Shown piece after piece: positions 33,303 through 44,835 of a DNA stretch of 64,000 nucleotides (the stretch's first letter is position 1; each line of letters begins with the position of its first letter). This DNA comes from Bifidobacterium avesanii (GTDB lineage: Bacteria > Actinomycetota > Actinomycetes > Actinomycetales > Bifidobacteriaceae). Below the pieces are notes generated by a model, which did no database searches, was not told the origin of the DNA, and saw nothing but the letters and a program-made list of their open reading frames with translations. The translations under genes and the position numbers were made by a program. Where the stretch lies: assembly GCF_009299475.1 (NCBI RefSeq), contig NZ_WBSN01000003.1, positions 1 to 64,000 of the forward strand, in the 5' to 3' direction.

Positions 33303-35741
33303 ATGACGAACACGGCAACGTGGGCCAAAGCCATCACCGGCCTGACCGCGCGCGAGGTCGAGGAGCGACGCGCGCGCGGCGAGGGCGAGACCGGCGCGAA
33401 CAGCGTCACCAAATCCACGGGCGCGATCCTGCGCGAGAACATCTGCACGCTGTTCAACGCGCTCAACTTCGCCATCGCGATCCTGCTGTTCGCGGTGGGC
33501 GCGTACACCAACATGCTGTTCATCGCGATCATCATCCTCAACATCGTGATCGGCATCGCGCAGGAGCTCAAGGCCAAGAAGCTGGTCGACGAGCTCACCA
33601 TCCTCAACCAGCCGCACGCCACCGTGCTGCGCGACGGCCGCGAGACCGAACTGGAGACCCGCGAGATCGTCAGGGACGACGTGATCGTGCTCGAATCCGG
33701 CCGCCAGATCTGCAACGACGCCGTGGTGCTCTCCGGCGACCTCGAGGTCAACGAATCCCTGCTCACCGGCGAAAGCGACTCGGTGGACAAGAAGCCCGGC
33801 GACCAGCTGCTCTCCGGCAGCTCCGTGATCTCCGGACGCTGCCTCGCGCGCGTGGTCCACGTGGGCGACGCCAACTACGCGAACTCGCTCATCAACGAGG
33901 TGCGCCAGGAGAAGCGCGTGCATTCGGAGCTGCTCGACTCCATGCGCAAGGTGACCCGCTTCACCAGCTTCCTCATCATCCCGCTCGGCGTGCTGCTCTT
34001 CGCGCAGGCCACGTTCTGGCGCCACGCCGGCACGTACGACGCCGTGGTCTCCTCCTCGGCCGCCCTGCTCGGCATGCTGCCGAAGGGCCTCGTGCTGCTC
34101 ATCTCCGTCTCGCTCGCCACCGGCGTGATCCGGCTGGCCAAGCGCAAGATCCTCGTGCAGAACATCTACTCGCTGGAGACGCTCGCGCACGTGGACGTGC
34201 TGTGCCTCGACAAGACCGGCACGCTGACCGACGGCAACATGAGCGTGGAGCGGGTGGTCGAGCTGGGCGCGGGCGGCGGTGCCTCCGATGCGCCCGGTGC
34301 GGCTGGCCTGCCCGGAGTCCCCGGTCCGTCCGGAGTTCCCGGTCTGCCCGGCGTGGACGCGGCGCTCCTCATGCGCTCCTACCTCGCCGCCAGCGAGGAC
34401 AACAACGCCACGATCGCCGCGCTGCGCGCCTATGAGGGGTTCGCGTCCGACGGCGGCCCGGCTTTGCCCGCCGCCGCGGTCATCCCGTTCTCCTCCAAGC
34501 GCAAGTGGGGCGCGATCACGTTCGACGGCGTCCCCGGCCACGCCTCGGACACGGCCGGCACGGTGTTCCTCGGCGCGCCCGAACGCATCCTCGGCGGCAC
34601 GGGCGAGGAGGCCGCCCGGCTCATGAAGCAGGGCCTGCGCCTCGTCGCGGTCGGCTATCGCCCGGGCGTGTGGAACGACGACATGAACCTGCCCCAGGAC
34701 CTCACGCCGCTGTACCTCATCGCCCTGCGCGACACGATCCGCCCGCGCACCCGCGAGACGCTGGCGTACTTCCGCGAGCAGGGCGTGGACGTGAAGGTCA
34801 TTTCCGGCGACCATCCGGACACCGTGTCCGCCGTGGCCCGTCAGGCCGGGCTCGCGCTCTGGGCCGACGTGATCGACATGACCCGCGTGCCCGCCGGCGC
34901 CCCCGACGAGGCGTTCGACGCGCTGGTGGACCGCTACGCCGTGTTCTCCCGCGTCACTCCGAAGCAGAAGCGCCAGCTCGTGCAGGCCCTGCAGCGCAAG
35001 GGGCACAAGGTGGCCATGACCGGCGACGGCGTGAACGACCTGCTCGCCCTGCGCGAGGCCAACTGCTCGATCGCCATCGCGTCCGGCTCCGACGCCGCCC
35101 GGCAGATCGCGCAGATCGTGCTGCTCGACTCCGACTTCACCTACCTGCCCGAGGTGGTGCTCGAAGGCCGCAAGGTGGTCAACAACGTGACGCGCACGGC
35201 CGCCGTGTTCTTCATCAAGACCGTCTACTCGACGCTCGTCTCGTTCTTCTGCCTCGCGCTCAACATCCCGTTCCCCTTCATCCCGATCCAGATCACGCTC
35301 GTGGACGCGTGCATCGAGGCGTGGCCGTCGTTCCTCACCATCTTCGAGTCGGACACGCGCCGCATCCGGGGCCGCTTCCTGCCCACCGCGCTGTCCAAGG
35401 CCGCGCCGTTCGCCGTGGTGGTGAGCGCGATGATCGTCGTGACGAGCCTGCTGAACCCGTTCCCCACGGACGAGACGCGGACCGCGATGTACCTGCTGCT
35501 CATCGTGGTGTCCATGATCGCGGTGATCAAGAGCTGCGTCCCGTTCAGCCGCATCCGCGCGTTCGTGTGCGCGACGATGGTCGCCGGCACGCCGCTCGCG
35601 CTGGTGATCCTGCCGAAGCTGTTCGAGGTGACGGCCGTGACCAAGCCGATGGTGAGCTACCTCGTCATGGCGCTGATCTGCATGGTCATCCCGCTGCTCG
35701 GCTACTTCACCGCGCTGAAGGGCCTCGGCAAGGAGTCGTGA
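33303..35741 (+). CDS. cation-transporting P-type ATPase, CtpE-like
   Basis: 812 residues; GGAGGGCG before the ATG. Actuator domain with 'LTGESDSV', phosphorylation site 'CLDKTGTLTDG' (Asp ~305), nucleotide-domain and hinge 'MTGDGVNDLLALREAN'. Eight to ten spans. No N-terminal CxxC metal domain and no CPC motif in span 4 (LLGMLPKGLVLLIS instead), so it is not a heavy-metal P1B pump; it resembles mycobacterial CtpE, a calcium transporter. Residues ~332-352 are seven Gly-X-Y triplets (GAA GLP GVP GPS GVP GLP GVD), a collagen-like insertion between the phosphorylation and nucleotide domains. It lies 70 bp after fetB. Confidence 0.87.
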   Translation: MTNTATWAKAITGLTAREVEERRARGEGETGANSVTKSTGAILRENICTLFNALNFAIAILLFAVGAYTNMLFIAIIILNIVIGIAQELKAKKLVDELTILNQPHATVLRDGRETELETREIVRDDVIVLESGRQICNDAVVLSGDLEVNESLLTGESDSVDKKPGDQLLSGSSVISGRCLARVVHVGDANYANSLINEVRQEKRVHSELLDSMRKVTRFTSFLIIPLGVLLFAQATFWRHAGTYDAVVSSSAALLGMLPKGLVLLISVSLATGVIRLAKRKILVQNIYSLETLAHVDVLCLDKTGTLTDGNMSVERVVELGAGGGASDAPGAAGLPGVPGPSGVPGLPGVDAALLMRSYLAASEDNNATIAALRAYEGFASDGGPALPAAAVIPFSSKRKWGAITFDGVPGHASDTAGTVFLGAPERILGGTGEEAARLMKQGLRLVAVGYRPGVWNDDMNLPQDLTPLYLIALRDTIRPRTRETLAYFREQGVDVKVISGDHPDTVSAVARQAGLALWADVIDMTRVPAGAPDEAFDALVDRYAVFSRVTPKQKRQLVQALQRKGHKVAMTGDGVNDLLALREANCSIAIASGSDAARQIAQIVLLDSDFTYLPEVVLEGRKVVNNVTRTAAVFFIKTVYSTLVSFFCLALNIPFPFIPIQITLVDACIEAWPSFLTIFESDTRRIRGRFLPTALSKAAPFAVVVSAMIVVTSLLNPFPTDETRTAMYLLLIVVSMIAVIKSCVPFSRIRAFVCATMVAGTPLALVILPKLFEVTAVTKPMVSYLVMALICMVIPLLGYFTALKGLGKES

Positions 35742-35754
35742 TCGCGGCGGTGCG

Positions 35755-36831
35755 CTACCTGTCCAGCTTGCGCGGATGGGCGCCGGAGACCTCCCAGCCC
35801 AGCGCCATGAGGGTCTTGCGGTCCTGCTTGCTGAGCTTGGCGCAGTCGAGCGCGGCGATGAGGTCCGGGCGGATCGCGTCGGTGCGCTCCAGCGCCTCGT
35901 CGCGGCGGAACCGGTCCACCTTGCCGTGGTCGCCGCTCAGCAGCACGTCCGGCACGCGGATGCCTCGCCACTCGGCCGGCTTGGTGTACTGGCGGTGCTC
36001 GAGCAGCGCGCCCTCGCCGGTGTACGACTCCTCGACGATCGACTCCGGGTTGCCCATGAATCCGGGCAGCAGCCGCGTGATCGCCTCGAGCATCACCGAC
36101 ACGGCCACCTCGCCGCCGTTGAGCACGTAGTCGCCGATCGAATATTCGCGCACGTCCACGCCCTGCGCGCGGTAGTACTCGGGGATGCGCGCGTCGTAGC
36201 CCTCGTAGCGGCCGCAGCCGAAGAGCAGGTGCTTTGCGCGGCTGAGCTCCGTGGCGTCGCGCTGGGTGAACAGCGGGGCCGACGGGTTGGGGAAGATGAG
36301 CACCGGGCGGTCGGCGGGCGGCTCGGCGGGTTCGGCGGGGACGTCGGCGGCAGTGGCGTTGCCGGGCTCGTCACCGTCGACGCCGTCTTCCGTCTGCGCG
36401 GCTGGGCTGGTTGTCGCGTCGCCGTTCGCGCATGCCCCGGCGTCCGTCGCTGCCGTGCCGATTGCCGCAGCCTCGCCGGTTTCGACCTTGTTGGAGACTT
36501 CGGTCGCAGTTGCGGCGTGCGCATCATTCTCCGTGGCTCCACGGTTCACGACTTCCGCGGTGTCCTCGGCGTCGGCCGCCGCGCTGCCGACCGTGGCGGG
36601 TTCGAGGCCCAGCAGATCGTCAAGGCATTCGGACCAGACGACCGGCTTCATCACCATGCCGGCGCCGCCGCCCACGGGCGTGTCGTCCACGGAATGATGC
36701 ACGTCGTGCGTCCAGTCGCGCAGATTGTGCGCGTGCACCTCCACGAGTCCCTTGGCCTGCGCCTTGCCGAACAGGCTGAGCCCCAGCACGTCGAAGTATT
36801 CGGGGAATACGGAAACGATGTCGATCTTCAT
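35755..36831 (-). CDS. trmD: tRNA (guanosine-37-N1)-methyltransferase with long insertion
   Basis: 358 residues; AGGA five bases before ATG. TrmD methylates G37 of tRNAs with SAM and is usually 230-260 residues. N-terminal 'SVFPEYFDVLGLSLFGKAQAKG' and 'SVDDTPVGGGAGMVMKP', then the knot 'LLFGCGRYEGYDARI', 'EYSIGDYVLNGGEVA' and 'PDVLLSGDHGKVDRFR' are all present. Residues ~77-174 are an Ala/Thr/Asp/Glu-rich low-complexity insertion between LLGLEP and RPVLIFPNPS, absent from typical TrmD. It lies downstream of rimM but is separated from it by ~530 bp of palindromic repeats. Confidence 0.93.
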   Translation of the reverse strand: MKIDIVSVFPEYFDVLGLSLFGKAQAKGLVEVHAHNLRDWTHDVHHSVDDTPVGGGAGMVMKPVVWSECLDDLLGLEPATVGSAAADAEDTAEVVNRGATENDAHAATATEVSNKVETGEAAAIGTAATDAGACANGDATTSPAAQTEDGVDGDEPGNATAADVPAEPAEPPADRPVLIFPNPSAPLFTQRDATELSRAKHLLFGCGRYEGYDARIPEYYRAQGVDVREYSIGDYVLNGGEVAVSVMLEAITRLLPGFMGNPESIVEESYTGEGALLEHRQYTKPAEWRGIRVPDVLLSGDHGKVDRFRRDEALERTDAIRPDLIAALDCAKLSKQDRKTLMALGWEVSGAHPRKLDR

Positions 36832-36847
36832 AAGGTCCTAGCGTAGG

Positions 36848-37018
36848 CGATGTGTGACCGTGACCGTGACACAGACCGGACGGCTTCGCTCTTGCCAATC
36901 AGCAAATGGCGGAATTGCAACGATTCTTGTTGCCCGTGACATAGACCGTCCGGTCATTGTCACGGACACGGTCACGCTACGGTCATTGTCACGGTCACGG
37001 TTACCGTCACGGTCATGC
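36848..37018. repeat. GTGACCGTGAC-arm palindromic element with GGCGGAAT core
   Basis: Repeated GTGACCGTGAC units on the left and GTCACGGTCAC units on the right bracket AAATGGCGGAAT (core 36908-36915). The stretch CCGTGACATAG...CGTCCGG...TGTCAC near 36936-36965 is closely matched at ~51828-51857, where the same element lies in the opposite orientation relative to its core. Non-coding, between trmD and rimM. Confidence 0.85.
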
Positions 37019-37019
37019 A

Positions 37020-37240
37020 TGATCGGACCGGGAGTGGATGGCCGGACCGGGGGAATCACTCGGACCGGGGCGGATGGTCGGACCGGGCACGACTCTTCGG
37101 ACAGGGAGTGATTCCCCGGACCGGGAGCGCCCACTCCCGGTCCGGTATCGGGAAAACCGTTGAAATACTGCCATTTTGAAACTTGGTGGACAGGGAGCGG
37201 TCACTCCCTGTCCGAGGATCCGCTCCCTGTCCAGAGAATT
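37020..37240. repeat. GGACCGGGAGTG-arm palindromic element
   Basis: Directly adjacent to the previous element. Arms are multiple GGACCGGG(AGTG) and GGACAGGGAGTG units and their complements; a reverse core AATACTGCCATTTT sits near 37160, a decayed form of the GGCGGAAT core. It separates rimM from trmD. No gene is seen. Confidence 0.8.
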
Positions 37241-37284
37241 AATCCCCGTTTAGGGCGGGGATGAGCTGGCTTGCGGAAGAATCC

Positions 37285-37320
37285 GCGGGCCGTCACGCAA
37301 CGACTCGCGTGACGGCCCGC
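37285..37320. terminator. 14-bp perfect hairpin downstream of rimM
   Basis: GCGGGCCGTCACGC (37285-37298) pairs perfectly with 37307-37320 around eight bases. It lies ~50 bp after the rimM stop. A U-tract is weak, so termination is likely but not certain. Confidence 0.5.
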
Positions 37321-37367
37321 GCCAATCCAGCGGCTCAGCGTTCCGGGTGCTCCGAACGTTCCGAACG

Positions 37368-37979
37368 CTAAGCCCGCTCCGGGATGAGGCCGCCGGGCGG
37401 GTCGAGCGTGAGATACCCCTCGTCGAGGTCGATCTCCGGCACGATCTCGTCCACGAACGGCACGAGCACCGGCAACGTGGCGTCAGGATCGTCGTCGGTG
37501 GGCATGGGAACGGCCACCTCGAGCAGATACTGCGCCGGACTCTCCAGCAGGTTGGTCACCGTGCCGATCACCTCGTCGGCCGGGTGGCCGAGCGCGTTCT
37601 CCTCATCCCACCGGGCCTCGAGCCCGATGAGATCCTCCGGATACCAGGCGTCCTCCTCGGCGAGCTCCTCCTCGGTGGCGGGCTCGCCGTACAGCTCCAC
37701 GCCGTTGAGCGCCTCGGACGCGTTGCGGTCCGTGACGCCGTCGAACAGGACGATCCAGCGCTCCTTGTGCGTGCGCGACCGCAGCACGTGGAACTCCCGC
37801 GAACCATCCTTGGTGTACAGCACCGAACCGGGGGCGAAGCGCTTCTCCGGTTCGTCGGTGAACGGCCGCACGTTCACTTCTCCCTTGAGTCCCTGGGCGC
37901 GGCCGATACGACAAACCCTCAACAGCTCGCGCTGCTGAGGGCCGTCGGAATGCATGGGACTCGCCACGCTGGGGTTCAC
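37368..37979 (-). CDS. rimM: 16S rRNA processing protein RimM
   Basis: 203 residues, starting at GTG 37979 that overlaps the khpA stop (GTGA); ATG 37955 is an alternative. RimM barrel signature 'RVCRIGRAQGLKGEVNVRPFTD', and the PRC-barrel half with 'YPEDLIGLEARWDE', 'IGTVTNLLESPAQYLLEV', 'VPFVDEIVPEIDLDEGYLTL' and 'PPGGL'. It binds ribosomal protein S19 and the 30S head during maturation. Translationally coupled to khpA; the classical partner trmD follows only after a repeat-filled gap. Confidence 0.95.
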   Translation of the reverse strand: MNPSVASPMHSDGPQQRELLRVCRIGRAQGLKGEVNVRPFTDEPEKRFAPGSVLYTKDGSREFHVLRSRTHKERWIVLFDGVTDRNASEALNGVELYGEPATEEELAEEDAWYPEDLIGLEARWDEENALGHPADEVIGTVTNLLESPAQYLLEVAVPMPTDDDPDATLPVLVPFVDEIVPEIDLDEGYLTLDPPGGLIPERA

Positions 37980-38209
37980 CTGCGCACGTCCATGATGTCG
38001 ACGCGCACCTTGTGGTCGGCCAGAGCCTGAACCACGGTGCGGATCGCGTTGGCCGTCCGCCCGCCGCGACCGATGACGCGGCCGATGTCCTCGGGGTTCA
38101 CGCGCACGCGAAGCAGTTCGCCGCGCGCGTTCTCATGGGACTTGACGGAGACGTCGTCGGGAAAATCAACGACGTTCTTGATGAGATGTTCCACAGCCTG
38201 AGCGAGCAT
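37976..38209 (-). CDS. khpA: KH-domain RNA-binding protein KhpA (YlqC family)
   Basis: 77 residues: a single KH domain with the 'GRVIGRGGRTANAIRTVV' GxxG loop. KhpA with KhpB is a global RNA-binding pair affecting cell elongation and division in Gram-positives. It starts four bases after rpsP and its stop overlaps rimM, so all three are one operon. Confidence 0.92.
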   Translation of the reverse strand: MLAQAVEHLIKNVVDFPDDVSVKSHENARGELLRVRVNPEDIGRVIGRGGRTANAIRTVVQALADHKVRVDIMDVRR

Positions 38210-38213
38210 ATGA

Positions 38214-38672
38214 TCACTCAGCCTCGGTCTCGGCGGCGGCTTCCTCAGCCGGAGCTTCCTCGGCGGCAGCGGCGGCTTCGGCCTCAGCCTTGGCCTTCGC
38301 CTCGGCCTCGGACTTGGCGGCCTTCAGCTTCTGGGCCTGGGCCTCGACGGCCTCCACGCGGGCGGCGGCGTCCGGGCCGGCCTCGACGGTCTTCAGGGTG
38401 CCCTCGGCGCCCTCAAGGCCCTTGAACTTCTGCCAATCGCCGGTGATCTTGAGCAGCTTGAGCACGGGATCGGACGGCTGAGCGCCGACGCCGAGCCAGT
38501 ACTGAGCGCGCTCGGAATCGATCTTGATGGTCGAGGGCTGGGTGTTGGGATCGTAGGTGCCGATCTCCTCGATGACCTTGCCGTCGCGCTTCTTGCGGGA
38601 ATCCGCAATCACCACGCGGTAGAAGGCGTAGAACTTCTTGCCCTGTCGCTTCAGACGAATCTTGGTTGCCAA
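38214..38672 (-). CDS. rpsP: 30S ribosomal protein S16 with TTG start and extended tail
   Basis: 152 residues. The conserved start [12 protein letters not shown] is preceded by TTG (38670-38672) with AGGAGAG seven bases upstream; no ATG is in frame at that place, and the longer open frame to 38741 is Arg-rich and unlike S16. '[25 protein letters not shown]' and '[17 protein letters not shown]' (pieces) are S16 signatures. Residues ~100-152 form an Ala/Glu/Lys tail absent from the ~82-residue E. coli protein but common in actinobacteria. First gene of the rpsP-khpA-rimM operon. Confidence 0.95.
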   Translation of the reverse strand: MATKIRLKRQGKKFYAFYRVVIADSRKKRDGKVIEEIGTYDPNTQPSTIKIDSERAQYWLGVGAQPSDPVLKLLKITGDWQKFKGLEGAEGTLKTVEAGPDAAARVEAVEAQAQKLKAAKSEAEAKAKAEAEAAAAAEEAPAEEAAAETEAE

Positions 38673-38841
38673 AATGGCTCTCCTTGTAATTTCGGGGTGT
38701 GGTTTTCTTCTTCTGTGTGGGGCACGGAATCCGAAACCCACGTGTTCCTCGCGCCACCCGAGTGTGAGAGGGCCTCGCGCGCGCGAATAACTGCGTAATT
38801 ATAACGCCGACCCGCGGACGAGGCGTCGCCGCGTGGCGCCC

Positions 38842-40443
38842 TCACCGTCCGGGCGCGCGGTCGCCGTGGAACTGCTCGGGGGAGGGGTTGAGCGGGAAGT
38901 CGTCGTCGGCCGGCACTTCGGACAGATTGAGCGGCGCGTACGACTTGCGCAGCGTGACCGTGCCCCACGCCGGCACCTCCACGGCCTGCCATTCGTCGCC
39001 GCGGCCGGAAATGGCCACGCGCGCGGTGATCGGGGAGCCGGTCGGGTTGTAGACGATCGCGCTGACCGAGCCGTCGGGCGCGAGGAACGCCACGGAGGTG
39101 AGCCCGCCCGTGTAGCCGTCGGGGGAGTAGGACGACGAGCCGATCACGACGGATCCGGCCGGCACGTCCTGGCCGAGGTTGCGCAGCATGAAGTACTCGA
39201 GGTTGCGCTGCACCTCGCCGGTCTCGTGCTGGATGGTCACCACGCCGCGGCGGCCGGTCGATCCGGCCTTGTTGGGCAGACCGCGCTCGTCCAGCGCGAG
39301 GTTCCACAGGGTGACCATGCCCATGCCGTTGCGGATGAGCCACGAACTGGTCACGCCGAACATGATGTGCGAGGCGTCCTCCACGCTGTCGCGCATCATG
39401 CAGCGGCGTTCGCTCATCCACACGCTCCAGCCGGGGAACGAGCGCGTGGCGTTGAACAGGTTGCCGTACGTGGGCTCGTACGTGTGCACGGCGATGCCGT
39501 CGAAGCTGGCCGCCTGATGCGCCGTGACGTCCTCGTCGAGCGGGTGGGTGAGCGTGTGCGTGTTGTCGTCGAGGAAGAACAGCTTGACCTCGGGGTGCGT
39601 GGCGTCGAGCGCCGGACGCAGGTAGTCGGCGCCGAACGCGGCCATCTCCCCATGGCTCCAGATCATGGCCGGCCACGGCGAGGCGTTGGCGGGCTCGTTC
39701 TGGATGGTCAGGGCCCAGATCGGGATACCGTACTTGGCCATCTCGTCGATGTAACGCACGAAGTAGCGGGCGTAGGTGCCTTCGAACGAATCGTGCATCG
39801 GGTCGAAGCCGTTGCCGGTCCACTCGCCGAAGCGCAGACGGCCGCCGAGCGTCAAATGCCCGGTGTTCTTCATCCACGCGGGCGAGCTCCACGGCGACGC
39901 CATCACCTTGACGCCGGGGTTGATCTCGAGGATCTGTTGCAGTACGGGCACAATCGACTTGAGGTCGCCGGTCGCGCCGGGCCGCCCGGGCTCGCCGGAG
40001 CCGAGGGAGAAGCGGGACAGCGTGTTGTCGTGCTCGCCGAAGGGCAGGTCGTCGTACGTGTAGTAGTCCTGCTCGTTGAAGTCGGTGGAGCCGATCGGCA
40101 CGCGCACCATGTTGAATCCGGCGCCGTTCACCGGGTCGAACAGTTCGGTGAGCAGGTTGCGCCGCTGCTCGGGGCTCATGGCCCACTGGATGAGGTATGC
40201 GGCCGCGTCGGTGATGGCCGCGCCCTGGCCAACCCACGGCTGCTTGCGGTCCGCCGGGTCGATCACGATCGGCACCGCGCCCGCCGGGGCGTCGCCCGCC
40301 CGCGTGGCCGTCGGCGTGGGGATGTGCTCACGCCGCTGCTCGAGGTCGCCGGACGTGGCGGTCCATGCCTCGAAGGGATAGGGATTGGGATTGGGGGTGG
40401 TGGACGTGGCTGTCTGGCTGTTCGGGTTGTTTGTCTGATTCAT
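38842..40443 (-). CDS. GH30 family glycoside hydrolase
   Basis: 533 residues from MNQTNNPNSQ; AAGGAGG seven bases upstream. TIM barrel with the GH30 pattern: 'GQGAAITDAAAYLIQWAMSPEQR' start strand, 'MVRVPIGSTDF', 'KVMASPWSSPAWMKN', acid/base Glu in 'ALTIQNEPAN' (~E250) and nucleophile in 'VWMSERRCM' (~E345), 'HIMFGVTSSWLIRNG', then a C-terminal beta-domain. GH30 enzymes include glucosylceramidases, beta-1,6-glucanases and beta-xylosidases; the specificity cannot be set from sequence. No signal peptide, so it works on imported oligosaccharides. It is divergent from the LacZ gene ~740 bp away. Confidence 0.87.
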   Translation of the reverse strand: MNQTNNPNSQTATSTTPNPNPYPFEAWTATSGDLEQRREHIPTPTATRAGDAPAGAVPIVIDPADRKQPWVGQGAAITDAAAYLIQWAMSPEQRRNLLTELFDPVNGAGFNMVRVPIGSTDFNEQDYYTYDDLPFGEHDNTLSRFSLGSGEPGRPGATGDLKSIVPVLQQILEINPGVKVMASPWSSPAWMKNTGHLTLGGRLRFGEWTGNGFDPMHDSFEGTYARYFVRYIDEMAKYGIPIWALTIQNEPANASPWPAMIWSHGEMAAFGADYLRPALDATHPEVKLFFLDDNTHTLTHPLDEDVTAHQAASFDGIAVHTYEPTYGNLFNATRSFPGWSVWMSERRCMMRDSVEDASHIMFGVTSSWLIRNGMGMVTLWNLALDERGLPNKAGSTGRRGVVTIQHETGEVQRNLEYFMLRNLGQDVPAGSVVIGSSSYSPDGYTGGLTSVAFLAPDGSVSAIVYNPTGSPITARVAISGRGDEWQAVEVPAWGTVTLRKSYAPLNLSEVPADDDFPLNPSPEQFHGDRAPGR

Positions 40444-40542
40444 GGCGGGCCTCCTTGCCGGTGTGTGATTGCGTCCGTTTCTCAATTATGCGCATGCACG
40501 TCGCTTGGCCTAATTCGCCCTATCCTGTCATCGCATTCTGGC

Positions 40543-40668
40543 CCGATCGTTCCAACTTGTGTTTCCGAAATCGCAGATTGGAACGATCGGACCGTTTTCG
40601 TGCCCTTGCGGGGCTTGTTTTGCCGTTGATCGTTCCAAGCTGTGCCAATCGGGACGCAGGTTGGAACG
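40543..40668. repeat. paired CCAAnCTG hairpins, locus 2
   Basis: Hairpin 2a: 40543-40555 (CCGATCGTTCCAA) pairs perfectly with 40578-40590. Hairpin 2b: 40631-40642 pairs with 40657-40668 with one mismatch (CGTTCCAA arm). The tops match loci 26653 and 49030, but the arm CGTTCC is specific to this locus and shared by both hairpins. Confidence 0.87.
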
Positions 40669-40691
40669 AATGCATATTTCGATCCGCCAGC

Positions 40692-40850
40692 TTGAGCAAA
40701 TCCAGTGTGCTTGAGGGGAAATGGGGGTGCGGACGAAAAGTTGGACGCTTTGGCGTCCAACTTTTCGTCCGCACCCCCGAGTGCACGAGTCGCCCATTGG
40801 ATTCGCTCAATCCGCGTCTGGTAGCCGGCGGATTGAGCGGATCCAGTGCG
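40692..40850. repeat. GAGCGAATCCAGTG three-arm element with 26-bp perfect hairpin
   Basis: Three arms: 40692-40707 (TTGAGCAAATCCAGTG), 40795-40816 inverted (CATTGGATTCGCTCAATC...) and 40829-40850 direct (CGGATTGAGCGGATCCAG...). Arms 2 and 3 form an ~18-bp stem over 12 bases. Between arms 1 and 2 sits a separate perfect inverted repeat, 40723-40748 with 40753-40778, a 26-bp stem on a TTTG loop. The same arm order recurs at 47875-47973 without the 26-bp hairpin. Confidence 0.88.
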
Positions 40851-44703
<3,853 letters not shown>

Positions 44704-44772
44704 GGGGCCGAGGCGTTGACCGGAGGCCCGGTGGCCGCGTGGCCATGACGGCACAAGACGCATGACAACGCA

Positions 44773-44818
44773 ACGAGGCCCGGCCCATCCACACACTTGC
44801 GGATGGGCCGGGCCTCGT
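44773..44818. terminator. bidirectional 18-bp terminator hairpin
   Basis: ACGAGGCCCGGCCCATCC (44773-44790) pairs perfectly with 44801-44818 on a ten-base loop. It lies between the convergent lacZ and EEP-domain genes and can serve both, although U-tracts are poor on each side. Confidence 0.8.
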
Positions 44819-44835
44819 CGCTATAACCCGGAACC

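Noticed and set aside
38673-38741. N-terminal extension of rpsP to an upstream GTG/ATG
   Set aside because: The 23 added residues are Arg/Pro-rich, unlike S16, and the ribosome site at 38680-38686 points to the TTG start.
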